This document shows, one piece after another, positions 53,915 through 64,000 of a stretch of 64,000 bases of DNA; position 1 is the first letter of the stretch; every line of letters starts with the position of its first letter. Below the pieces are notes generated by a model, which had not been told where the DNA came from, did not search any database, and worked only from the letters and a program-made list of their open reading frames with translations. The stretch covers positions 372,001 through 436,000 of the forward strand of contig CAWEVL010000011.1 in NCBI GenBank assembly GCA_963812525.1, in the 5' to 3' direction. The DNA is from Bog-756 sp963812525 (lineage in GTDB: Bacteria > Actinomycetota > Acidimicrobiia > Acidimicrobiales > RAAP-2). The position numbers were made by a program, and so were the translations under genes.

Positions 53915-54771
53915 CACTGGACCATCCCGCCGGGCTCGCTGGAGGCGACGGCGTGGAACCGCCGGGTGATTCGGCCGGCCCGACGGGCGGCCCGCCCCGA
54001 CGTCACCGCCTCTCGCATCGCCTGGGCCATCAGGCCGGGATGCCGGGCCCGGGTGACCGCCGACGCCACCAGCACGGCGTCGCAGCCCAGCTCCATGGCA
54101 TAGCAGGCGTCCGAGGCGGTGCCGATACCGGCGTCCAGGACCACCGGCACCTCGGACTGCTCGACGATGAGGGCGATGTTGTGGGGGTTGCGGATCCCGA
54201 GCCCACTGCCGATCGGCGACCCGAGGGGCATGACCACGGCGCACCCGACCTGCTCGAGGCGCCGGGCCGTGACCGGGTCGTCGTTGCAGTACGGGAGCAC
54301 GACAAAGCCGTCGTCGACCAGCTCCTCCGCCGCCGTCACCAGCTCCACCGGGTCGGGCAGCAGCGTCCGGTCGTCGCCGATGACCTCGAGCTTGACCCAG
54401 TCGGTCTCGAAGGCCTCCCGGGCCAGCTTGGCCGTGAGCACGGCCTCGGAGGCGGTGTAGCAGCCCGCGGTGTTGGGCAGCACCCGGATGTCCAGCTGGC
54501 CGAGCAGATCCACCAGCGAGTGCCGGGTGGTGGGGTCCACCCTCCGTACGGCCACCGTGGCCATCGACGTACCCGACGCCAGCAGGGCCGACCGCAGGGA
54601 CTCGGGACTGGCCATCCCCCCGGTCCCCAGAATGAGCCGGGAGGGAAGGGCCCGCCCGGCGATGGTCAGGTCGTCAGCCGGGTCGGCGGCCGGGTCGTCG
54701 CCCAGGTGGCGGGCCTCGCCGCCGGGGGCCGGGACCCGGGTGGTCCGTGTGTCGGTGGACTGGTCGACCAT
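53911..54771 (-). CDS. thiG: Thiazole synthase
   Basis: 286 residues from ATG 54771. ThiG builds the thiazole phosphate ring from DXP, ThiS-thiocarboxylate and dehydroglycine. Motifs: SRLILGTGGMASPESLRSAL, TMATVAVRRVD-type segment as TSMATVAVRRVDPTT, LPNTAGCYTASEAVLTAKLA, WVKLEVIGDDRTLLPD with the Schiff-base Lys, VMPLGSPIGSGLGIRNP and VVLDAGIGTASDACYAMELG. A 40-residue N-terminal extension (Asp/Ala/Pro-rich) is unusual. It works with ThiS and with ThiO, which supplies dehydroglycine. Confidence 0.96.
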   Translation of the reverse strand: MVDQSTDTRTTRVPAPGGEARHLGDDPAADPADDLTIAGRALPSRLILGTGGMASPESLRSALLASGTSMATVAVRRVDPTTRHSLVDLLGQLDIRVLPNTAGCYTASEAVLTAKLAREAFETDWVKLEVIGDDRTLLPDPVELVTAAEELVDDGFVVLPYCNDDPVTARRLEQVGCAVVMPLGSPIGSGLGIRNPHNIALIVEQSEVPVVLDAGIGTASDACYAMELGCDAVLVASAVTRARHPGLMAQAMREAVTSGRAARRAGRITRRFHAVASSEPGGMVQW

Positions 54772-54836
54772 GCGTCCACGGTACCGCCCCCGCCCGGAGT
54801 GCCGACGCGGCCAGGCGGCGTCGACGGCAATCACCG

Positions 54837-55040
54837 CTAGCCGCCGGCAGCCGCGCTGACGATCTCGATCCGGTCGCCGGTCGACAACACGGTGCCGTCC
54901 CACGTGCTCTTGGGGACCACCTCGCCGTTGCGGGCCACGGCGATGCCCTTGGGCGAGGGGCACCAGGCCGAGACCAGCTCGGTCACGGTGGTCCCCGGGG
55001 GACCCTCCCACGGCTGCCCGTTGACCTCGATGGCGGTCAC
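54837..55040 (-). CDS. thiS: Sulfur carrier protein ThiS
   Basis: 67 residues from GTG 55040, overlapping the thiO stop (GTGA). Ubiquitin-like beta-grasp protein: IEVNGQPWEGPPGTTVTELV, GIAVARNGEVVPKSTWDGTV, and the C-terminal GDRIEIVSAAAGG with the Gly-Gly that is adenylated and thiocarboxylated. It donates sulfur to ThiG. Confidence 0.95.
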   Translation of the reverse strand: MTAIEVNGQPWEGPPGTTVTELVSAWCPSPKGIAVARNGEVVPKSTWDGTVLSTGDRIEIVSAAAGG

Positions 55041-56227
55041 CGGTGGACGGCACCGGAGGCGGCGGGACCCGTCCACGCCGGCTCGGGCCCCCGGACGAAC
55101 CGGTCAGGACCGAAGCCGAGGAACCTCCCCTCGCCCCCCCGGTCCTCGAGCAGCCGGACCACCTCGTCGGCGGTGACGGGGGCCAGCAGTATGCCGTTGC
55201 GGTAGTGGCCGGTGGCCACCACCAGGCCGGGAAGCCCGGTACGCCCGACGATCGGGGCGTTGTCCGGCGATCCCGGGCGGAGTCCGGTGGTGGTCTCGCG
55301 GAGCTCGTACTCGTCGATCGCCGGCACCAGCCGACGGGCGTCGTCGAGCAGCTGGGCCACGGGCCCGGCCTGCACGGTCAGGTCGAATCCCTTCTCCTCG
55401 ACGGTGGCCCCCACCACCACCGTGCCGTCGGGCCGCGGCACCAGGTAGCAGTTCCGTCCGTGTACCAGTCCCCGGAGGGTGCGCTGGAGACGGGGCGCAC
55501 CACCCAGGGCGCGGAGGCGGAGGGTGAGCCCCTTGACCGGTCGCACCGGGGGGCGAAGGGCTTCGGGCACACCGCCCACCCGGCCCGAGTGGCAGCCGGC
55601 GGCCAGCACCACCGAGCCGGTATCGAGACGCCCTCCCCACCGGAGGGTCACCCCGGTGACGCCGGTGGTGTCGGCCGTGACCTCGGCCGCCTCGTCCTCC
55701 ACGAAGGAGACGGAGCGGGCCCGACAGGCGGCGAGGAGGGCGTCCACCACCTGGCGGTTGTCCACCTGGTGGTCGTCGGCCAGCTCCACACCGGCCCGGA
55801 TACCGGGAGCCAGGAGGGGCTCGGCGGCGCGGCACTGCGGTGAGGTCAGGCGCCGGGCGCTGAGCCCCAGCGCCAGTTGGTACTGGAGTACATCGTCGAC
55901 GGCCGCCCGGTCGGACGCATCGGCGGCGACCAGCAGGGTCCCCTCGGCCCGGTAGTGGACCGGGTGACCGGAGGCTCCCTCGAGCTCGTGGGCGAATGCG
56001 GGCCAGGCCCGGGCGGCGGCCACGTTCAGCCGGGTCAGCGCGTCCTCGCCGAAGTGGGCCTCGCCCACCGGTCCGAGCATCCCGGCCGCCGCCCAGCTGG
56101 CCCCTCGCCCGGGGGAGGGGTCGACCACGGTGACGGCACGCCCGGCCGAGGCGACCCTCCAGGCCACGGCCAGGCCGATCACGCCACCGCCGACCACCAC
56201 CAGATCCTCGGGTGTCCGGGTCGCCAT
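55037..56227 (-). CDS. thiO: Glycine oxidase ThiO
   Basis: 396 residues from ATG 56227. FAD-dependent DAO-family enzyme that oxidises glycine to the iminoacetate used by ThiG, the oxygen-dependent route. The N-terminal LVVVGGGVIGLAVAWRVASA binds FAD. GASWAAAGMLGPVGEAHFGE and the C-terminal TTGLRPGSPDNAPIVGRTGL and VVATGHYRNGILLAPVTADE are ThiO signatures. First gene of the thi operon. I looked upstream for a TPP riboswitch and found none. Confidence 0.94.
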   Translation of the reverse strand: MATRTPEDLVVVGGGVIGLAVAWRVASAGRAVTVVDPSPGRGASWAAAGMLGPVGEAHFGEDALTRLNVAAARAWPAFAHELEGASGHPVHYRAEGTLLVAADASDRAAVDDVLQYQLALGLSARRLTSPQCRAAEPLLAPGIRAGVELADDHQVDNRQVVDALLAACRARSVSFVEDEAAEVTADTTGVTGVTLRWGGRLDTGSVVLAAGCHSGRVGGVPEALRPPVRPVKGLTLRLRALGGAPRLQRTLRGLVHGRNCYLVPRPDGTVVVGATVEEKGFDLTVQAGPVAQLLDDARRLVPAIDEYELRETTTGLRPGSPDNAPIVGRTGLPGLVVATGHYRNGILLAPVTADEVVRLLEDRGGEGRFLGFGPDRFVRGPEPAWTGPAASGAVHR

Positions 56228-56355
56228 GGTCCCATGCTAGGGGGGTGCCAGGCCGCCCACGGGGCCGGTCGGAGGAGGCGGCGGCCGCGGGGCGGAGCCG
56301 GGGGGCGGACCTGGTGGGGAGGGCCGGACCTGACCGTTCCCACGCGAGGGCCGTG

Positions 56356-56361
56356 TACAAT
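56356..56361 (+). promoter_or_regulatory. possible gltB -10 element
   Basis: TACAAT, 113 bp before the gltB ATG, in the divergent thiO-gltB region. The upstream CTGACC (about 56330) is 20 bp away, a poor spacing, so the -35 is uncertain. Confidence 0.35.
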
Positions 56362-56473
56362 CTTTCGACCACGCAAGGGCCAACGTCGTCCCGGGCGGGT
56401 GGATCCACTTCTCTCGTTGGAGCAACCCGATGACGACCCACTCTGGCCATCTCGAAGACCCCGTGACGTCCCT

Positions 56474-59400
56474 ATGACAGCCGTCCCGACTCCGGAGACC
56501 AGGCTCCCGCGGGCCCCGCGGGTCGGCCTCTACGACCCCCGCTTCGAGCACGACGCCTGCGGGGTGGCGCTGGTCGCCGACCTCGAGGGGAAGGCCACCC
56601 ATACGCTGGTGCGCCAGGCCATCTCGGCCCTCGAGCACCTGGCCCACCGGGGGGCCACCGGCAGCGAGGACGACAGCGGCGACGGGGCCGGCATCCTCAT
56701 CCAGATCCCCCACGACTTCTACGCCGACATCGTGGACTTCGACCTCCCGGCCCGCGGGGCCTACGCCACCGGGCTGGTCTTCCTCTCCCGCGACGACGAC
56801 GAGGCCGCCGCCGCCCGCGACTCGATCGACAAGCTGGCCGGGGAGGAGGGACTCCGCGTCATCGGTTGGCGCGACGTGCCCATCCACGCCGACACCCTCG
56901 GCTCCATCGCCGAGGCGGCCATGCCCTCCATCCACCAGCTGTTCGTGGCCCCGACGCCGGCCACGGCGCTCCCCGGCACCGATCCGGCGCTGGCCATCGA
57001 CCGGTTGGCCTTCGTGCTCCGCAAGCGCGCCGAGCACGAGATCGACGAGTGCTACCTGCCGACCCTGTCGGCGAGGACCATCACCTACAAGGGGATGCTG
57101 ACCTCCCACCAACTGGCCGAGTTCTACCCCGACCTCTCCGACGAACGGGTGGTCAGCGGGCTGGCCCTGGTCCACTCCCGCTTCTCCACCAACACCTTCC
57201 CCTCGTGGCCGCTGGCCCACCCCTACCGCTACCTGGCCCACAACGGCGAGATCAACACCGCGGCCGGCAACAGAAACTGGATGCGGGCCCGGGAGGCCCT
57301 GTGCACCTCGGACCTGATCCCCGGCCTGGAGCGGGCCTTCCCCATCGTGACCCCCGGGGCCAGCGACTCGGCCTCCTTCGACGAGGTGCTGGAGCTCCTC
57401 CACCTGGGTGGCCGACCGCTCCACCACGCCGTGCTGATGATGATCCCCGAGGCGTGGGAGAACCACCGGACCATGGATCCGGCCCGACGGGCCTTCTACC
57501 GCTATCACGCCTCCTTGATGGAGCCCTGGGACGGGCCGGCCGCCGTGGCGTTCACCGACGGCACGGTCATCGGGGCGGTGCTCGACCGCAACGGGCTACG
57601 GCCGGCCCGCTACTGGGTGACCGACGACGGCATGGTGGTGCTGGCCAGCGAGGTGGGCGTGATCGACGTGCCGCCCGCCAAGGTGGTCCGGAAGGGCCGC
57701 CTGCAGCCGGGCCGGATGTTCCTGGTGGACACCTCGGCCGGCCGGATCGTCGACGACGCCGAGATCAAGGACGCGCTGGCAGCCGAGCACCCCTATGCCG
57801 AGTGGCTCGATGCCGGCCAGATCGAGCTCGAGGAGCTACCGCCCCGGACGATGCTCACCCCCCAGCACGCGTCGGTGGTGGGCCGCCAAAGACTGTTCGG
57901 TTACACCAACGAGGAGCTGCGCCTGATCCTCGAGCCCATGGCCAAGTCCGGGGCCGAGCCCATCGGGTCGATGGGCACCGATACCGCCATCGCCGTGCTC
58001 TCCGAGCGGCCCCGGCTGCTCTACGACTACTTCACCCAGCTGTTCGCCCAAGTGACCAACCCCCCGCTCGACGCCATCCGGGAGGAGCTGGTCACTTCCC
58101 TGCTGTCCACCCTCGGACCCGAGTCCAATCTGCTCGAGCCCACCGCCGAGTCGTGCCGCCAGATCGTCCTGCCCATGCCGGTGATCGACAACGACGACCT
58201 GGCCAAACTCCTCTATGTCAACGAGGACGGCAGCACCCCCGGCTACCGGGCGTTCGCCATCGACGGGCTGTTCGAGGTGACCGGTGGGGGTGAGGCCCTC
58301 CGATCGGCCATCGACGAGGTGCGGAGCCGGGTCAGTGCCGCCATCGCCGAGGGCGCGGACGTCATCGTCCTGTCCGACCGGAATTCGACGACCCAACTGG
58401 CACCGATCCCGTCACTGCTGCTGGTCTCCGCGGTCCACCACCACCTGGTGCGGGAGAAGACCCGGACCCAGGTGGGCCTGGTGGTCGAGTCGGGCGATGC
58501 CCGCGAGGTCCACCACATGGCCCTCCTGAAGGGCTTCGGGGCGGCCGCCATCAACCCGTATCTGGCCTTCGAGACCATCGACGACATGATCGCGTCGGGG
58601 ATCCTGACCGGCGTGACCCCGCGCCAGGCCCAGAAGAACTACATCAAGGCCGCCTCCAAGGGCATCATCAAAGTCATGTCCAAGATGGGCATCTCGACGG
58701 TGGCGTCCTATACCGGCGCCCAGGTGTTCGAGGCCGTCGGCCTGGCCTCCGACGTCGTCGACGAGTACTTCACCGGCACGGTGTCCCGCATCGGCGGGGT
58801 GGGGCTCGACGTCCTGGCCGACGAGGTGGTCCGCCGGCACCACCTGTCCCACCTCGACCGTCCCACCGAACTCGCCCACCGCGAGCGGGAGGGCGGGGGC
58901 GAGTACCAGTGGCGGCGCGACGGTGAGATCCACCTGTTCAACCCCAAGACGGTGTTCAAGCTCCAGCACGCCACCCGGAGCAAGCGGTACGAGGTGTTCA
59001 AGGAGTACACGCAGGCCGTCGACGAGCAGTCGGCCCACCTGGCCACGCTCCGGGGGCTGATGCACCTCCGCACCGGCGACCGGCCCCCGGTCCCCATCGA
59101 CGAGGTGGAGTCGGTGGACTCGATCGTGGCCCGGTTCTCCACGGGAGCCATGTCCTACGGATCCATCTCCGCCGAGGCCCACGAGACGCTGGCCATCGCC
59201 ATGAACCGGCTCGGCGGCAAGTCCAACACCGGCGAGGGCGGCGAGGACCCCGACCGCTTCACCGCCGACAGCCGCGGCGACCTGCGACGGAGTGCCATCA
59301 AGCAGGTGGCGTCCGGCCGCTTCGGGGTGACCTCGGAGTACCTGGTCAACGCGGACGACATCCAGATCAAGATCGCCCAGGGGGCCAAGCCCGGGGAGGG

Positions 59401-61043
59401 GGGCCAGCTCCCCGGCCACAAGGTGTCGCCGTCCATCGCCAAGACCCGCTACTCCACCCCCGGGGTCGGCCTCATCTCGCCCCCTCCTCACCACGACATC
59501 TACTCCATCGAGGACATCGCCCAGCTCATCCACGACCTCAAGTCGGCCAACCCCGAGGCCCGGGTGCACGTCAAGCTGGTGGCCGAGGTGGGCGTGGGGA
59601 CGGTGGCCGCCGGGGTGGCCAAGGCCCACTCCGACGTGGTGCTCATCTCGGGGCACGACGGTGGCACCGGGGCCACACCCCTCACCTCCCAGAAGCACGC
59701 CGGCATCCCCTGGGAGCTGGGACTGGCGGAGACCCAGCAGACACTGCTGGCCAACGACCTGCGCGACCGCATCGTGGTCCAGGTGGACGGGCAGATGAAG
59801 ACGGGCCGGGACGTGGTCATCGGTGCCCTGCTCGGGGCCGAGGAGTTCGGGTTCGCCACCGCACCCCTGGTGGTGTCGGGCTGCATCATGATGCGGGTCT
59901 GCCACCTCGACACCTGCCCGGTGGGCATCGCCACCCAGGACGAGGGGCTCCGGGCCCGCTTCTCGGGGAAGCCCGAGTTCGTCGAGACGTTCTTCGAGTA
60001 CATCGCCGAGGAGGTGCGCGAGTACCTGGCCGCCCTCGGGCTCCGCAGCCTGGAGGAGGCCATCGGCCGGGTGGACCTGATCGACACGGGCGAGGCGGTG
60101 GACCACTGGAAGGCCCGGGGCCTCGACCTGGCGCCCATCCTGGTGCCGCCCGAGCTGCCGGACGGGGCCGTCCGGTACTGCGTCAACCAGCAGGACCACG
60201 GTCTCGACCGGGCGTTGGACCATGCCTTCCTGGAGCGGTGCCGACCGGCCATCGAGGACGGCACCCCGGTCCGGGCCGAGGTGGCGGTGACCAACGTGGA
60301 CCGCACGGTGGGGACCCTGCTGGGCTATGAGATCACCCGCCGCCACGGCGGGGCCGGCCTGCCCGAGGGGACCATCGACCTCACCTTCTCGGGCTCGGCG
60401 GGTCAGAGCTTCGGTGCCTTCCTTCCCAGGGGCGTGACCATGCGACTGCTGGGTGACAGCAACGACTACCTGGGCAAGGGGCTCTCCGGCGGCCGGATCA
60501 TCGTCCGCCCGCCGGACGAGTCCCCCTTCGCCGCCGAGGACAACATCGTGGCCGGCAACGTGATCCTCTACGGGGCCACCGCCGGGGAGGTCTTCCTGCG
60601 GGGCCAGGTCGGTGAGCGGTTCTGCGTGCGCAACTCGGGGGCCATCGCCGTCGTGGAGGGCGTGGGTGACCACGGGTGCGAGTACATGACCGGGGGGCGG
60701 GTGGTGGTGCTCGGTCCCACCGGGCGGAACTTCGCCGCCGGCATGTCCGGGGGGATGGCCTTCGTCTACGACCCCCACCGACTGTTGGCCGGCTCCTACA
60801 ACCACGAGCTGGTGGACCTGGAGGCGCTGTCGGCCGACGACCGGGTGTGGCTGAAGGACCGGATCACCATGCACCGGGACGAGACCGGCTCCGAGGTGGC
60901 CCGGGCCATCCTGGCCGACTGGACCAGCGCCTCCGAGCAGTTCGTCACGGTGATGCCCCAGGACTACCGCCGGGTCCTCGAGGCCACCGAGCGGGCGGTG
61001 GCCGAGGGCCGCTCGGTGGAGGAGGCGGTCATGGAGGCCTCGC

Positions 61044-61051
<8 letters not shown>
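56474..61051 (+). CDS. gltB: Glutamate synthase large subunit
   Basis: 1525 residues from ATG 56474. It transfers the amide N of glutamine to 2-oxoglutarate. The N-terminal Ntn-type glutaminase begins at Cys29 after a cleavable leader (FEHDACGVALVADLEGKATH), with HLAHRGATGSEDDSGDGAGI and HNGEINTAAGNRNWM. The central and FMN domains follow (GAMSYGSISAEAHETLAIAM, AQGAKPGEGGQLPGHKVSPS, LISGHDGGTGATPLTSQKHA). The 3Fe-4S Cys cluster is GCIMMRVCHLDTCPVGIA. The C-terminal GXGXG beta-helix has GKGLSGGRIIVRP and GEYMTGGRVVVLG-type repeats. It pairs with GltD, which overlaps by 8 bp. Confidence 0.97.
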
Positions 61052-62552
<1,501 letters not shown>

Positions 62553-62576
62553 CACCATCGACGGTTTGGCGCGAAC

Positions 62577-62600
62577 GTCCCCCGGACTGAGCCGGGGGAC
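62577..62600 (+). terminator. gltBD terminator
   Basis: Perfect 9-bp stem GTCCCCCGG/CCGGGGGAC with a 6-nt loop, 24 bp after the gltD stop. Confidence 0.55.
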
Positions 62601-62721
62601 GGACGGATGCATGCACCGACCGGTTGCGTCCGGGCCCTACCGGGCCGCCACCCGGGTCCGGCTAGATCATCGAACCGATCTCCTCTCTCCCTTGTACTCC
62701 TTCGGCCGCCCCTTGGCTAGC

Positions 62722-62750
62722 CCCAATTCCGGTGGAATGCCGGAATTGGG
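62722..62750. terminator. terminator after the minus-strand usp gene
   Basis: Perfect 11-bp stem CCCAATTCCGG/CCGGAATTGGG with a 7-nt loop, 25 bp beyond the usp stop. Between it and the gltBD hairpin (62601-62721) I see no gene. Confidence 0.55.
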
Positions 62751-62775
62751 CATGCCGGGCGCCGGGACGGGGCGG

Positions 62776-63219
62776 TCAGGTGGGCTCGGTGTGCACGATG
62801 AGCACACTGCAGTGGGCGTGGTGGGCCACCTTGTTGGGGACACTCCCGAGCACGAACCGGGCCTTCCCGCTCATGCCGCGGTTCCCCACCACCACGAGGT
62901 CGGCGCCGACCGCCTCGGCGGTGGTCAGGATGGCCTCGGGGATGTCACTCATGCCCGAGGTGTGGAATTCCACGGACACCCCGAGACGGGTGGCGTCGGC
63001 CATGAGCTGCGCCCGGCTGTCCGCCACGTCCCGGCGCTCGGTGTCGATCACCGCCTGCCAGGCCTTGGAGGTCACCGTCCCCGCCTCCACCGCGGGGTGC
63101 ACGACATGGACGGCATGGAGGGTGGCACCGGTGTCCCGGGCCAGCCCGAGGGCCTCCTCCACGGCGACGGCACCTCGTTCGGAGCGATCGAGCCCCACCA
63201 CGATCACCTGGTACGGCAT
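62776..63219 (-). CDS. Universal stress protein (UspA family)
   Basis: 147 residues from ATG 63219, with a GAGGGAG ribosome-binding site. Single USP domain: YQVIVVGLDRSERGAVAVEE at the start with the Asp of the ATP site, and the C-terminal ATP-binding motif G-x2-G-x9-G-S in GNRGMSGKARFVLGSVPNKV. ATP binding is therefore likely. Probably cytosolic and induced under stress. Upstream in-frame extension to 63294 is possible but has no SD. Confidence 0.93.
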   Translation of the reverse strand: MPYQVIVVGLDRSERGAVAVEEALGLARDTGATLHAVHVVHPAVEAGTVTSKAWQAVIDTERRDVADSRAQLMADATRLGVSVEFHTSGMSDIPEAILTTAEAVGADLVVVGNRGMSGKARFVLGSVPNKVAHHAHCSVLIVHTEPT

Positions 63220-63347
63220 GGGCACTGTCTCCCTCGGGCTGGACTCGGTGCTGAGGACGCTACCGGTGGGACCCGGCCTGCTCAACCGCCCCACCCGGCG
63301 GCACGGTCGCCGGCGCCCGGCGCCGTGGGATCGGCTAAGAAGGAGCC

Positions 63348-63722
63348 ATGAGCGCCATCGCCCGTCTGGCCGCCGTCTCCCTGGACAGCTCGGACCCGGC
63401 CGGACTCGCCGCCTTCTACGGTCAGCTGCTCGATCTGGAGGTGTTCTTCGAGTCCGAGGACTTCGTGGCCCTGAAAGGGGCCGGGATCTACGTGACCGTC
63501 CAGCGGGTGGAGCATCACCGACCGCCCAGTTGGCCGAGCGGCGAGGTACCCAAGCAGATCCACCTGGAGCTGGCCGTGACCGACCTGGCCGACGCCGAGG
63601 CGAAGGCGCTGGCCATCGGCGCCGTCAAGGCCGGGGCCCAGCCCAATCCCGATGCCTGGCGGGTGCTCATCGACCCGTCCGGTCACCCGTTCTGCATCAC
63701 CACGCTGATCCCCGAGGCCTGA
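63348..63722 (+). CDS. VOC family (glyoxalase-like) protein
   Basis: 124 residues from ATG 63348 with a strong SD (AAGAAGGAG). Two betaalphabetabetabeta units: IARLAAVSLDSSDPAGLAAF, YGQLLDLEVFFESEDFVALK and KQIHLELAVTDLADAEAKAL, ending with DPSGHPFCITTLIPEA. This is the standard single-domain vicinal-oxygen-chelate fold of actinobacterial proteins annotated as glyoxalase-like. The substrate is unknown. Confidence 0.9.
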   Translation: MSAIARLAAVSLDSSDPAGLAAFYGQLLDLEVFFESEDFVALKGAGIYVTVQRVEHHRPPSWPSGEVPKQIHLELAVTDLADAEAKALAIGAVKAGAQPNPDAWRVLIDPSGHPFCITTLIPEA

Positions 63723-63744
63723 CCCCGGGAGGCGCCGGTTCGGC

Positions 63745-64000
63745 CTACTCGGGCAGGGTGTACGAGTGTTCGAACTCGTCCTGGAGCACGGTGGCGATGG
63801 TCTGGGTGGTGTCGACCACCAGCTCCTCCTCCAGGATGCGGCGGCGGTACGACCAACCGGGCGGCGGGGCCAGGCGGTCGCCCAACGTCTCCAAGCTCCG
63901 CTGGGTGGTGGTCGGGTCGACCCCGAGGCAGTAGGACTGCATGACATAGACCAGGCCGTCGGGGTCGACCAGCTCGTAGACGGGGGTGCCGGCGTCGAAG
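63745..64000 (-). CDS. Conserved protein of unknown function (C-terminal part, 5' end beyond window)
   Basis: The reverse frame is open to the right window edge. The visible 84 residues (TPVYELVDPDGLVYVMQSYC, then PTTTQRSLETLGDRLAPPPG and WSYRRRILEEELVVDT) end in HSYTLPE. The internal ATG at 63942 is not the start. The pattern is shared by bacterial proteins that I recall only as unnamed. No signal or domain can be assigned. Convergent with the VOC gene. Confidence 0.6.
   Translation of the reverse strand, partial: FDAGTPVYELVDPDGLVYVMQSYCLGVDPTTTQRSLETLGDRLAPPPGWSYRRRILEEELVVDTTQTIATVLQDEFEHSYTLPE

Noticed and set aside
55877..56473. Upstream extension of gltB
   Set aside because: It is antisense to thiO and precedes the conserved leader; ATG 56474 fits the short pro-sequence before Cys29.
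56228..56473. TPP riboswitch before thiO
   Set aside because: No CTGAGA or ACCTGATCTGG-like segments were found on the minus strand.

Overview
The window is a GC-rich chromosomal segment of an actinobacterium. The 16S gene, the DUF222-HNH gene, the GarA/FtsR/DUF151 block and the order infC-rpmI-rplT-SpoU-pheST-argCJBDFRGH (also seen in Mycobacterium) all fit Actinomycetota. I suspect the class Acidimicrobiia, but only from the general look of the 16S and proteins. Genes are dense, many start with GTG, and 4-bp start/stop overlaps (GTGA, ATGA) mark long operons.

Layout. 1-2299: an MFS transporter (cut by the window edge) and a DUF1844 protein on the minus strand. 2516-8691: translation block infC, rpmI, rplT, SpoU methyltransferase, pheS, pheT. 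8750-11584: a frameshifted DUF222-HNH gene facing a FAD oxidoreductase. 11645-20362: ARG boxes and the arginine operon argC-J-B-D-F-R-G-H, which encodes its own regulator ArgR. 20489-22369: a DipZ-like thiol-disulfide gene broken by two frameshifts. 22477-28802: the complete rrn operon (promoter, 16S, 23S, 5S, terminator). Its 23S gene carries a 708-nt group I intron after the base equivalent to E. coli U1931, and the intron holds a LAGLIDADG homing endonuclease. 28863-36162: TPR protein, class I aldolase, methyltransferase, korAB, DUF1697. 36185-39570: minus-strand lipoprotein with seven Cys-pair repeats, DUF1015, SGNH hydrolase. 39751-46813: pgsA, sugar nucleotidyltransferase/mutase fusion, gcvH, GarA-like FHA protein, FtsR-like MerR, DUF151, DUF4232. 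46826-52701: AcuI-like reductase, S9 peptidase, GT87-like membrane protein and two unknowns. 52988-56227: thiO-S-G-D on the minus strand. 56474-62552: gltB-gltD glutamate synthase. 62776-64000: USP, VOC and an edge-truncated unknown.

Functional links. The arg operon starts from glutamate made by GltBD. KorAB and GltBD both act on 2-oxoglutarate, and GarA-type FHA proteins are known to govern this node in other actinobacteria. The FHA protein here has a zinc ribbon where classical GarA carries its phosphorylation motif.

Oddities. infC has no canonical start codon in frame and probably starts at AUA. It also reads in frame into rpmI. Five single-base frame breaks occur in the window (infC tail, HNH gene, DipZ twice, DUF1697), so the sequence may contain indel errors. 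The best candidate for notable biology is the 23S intron with its endonuclease.
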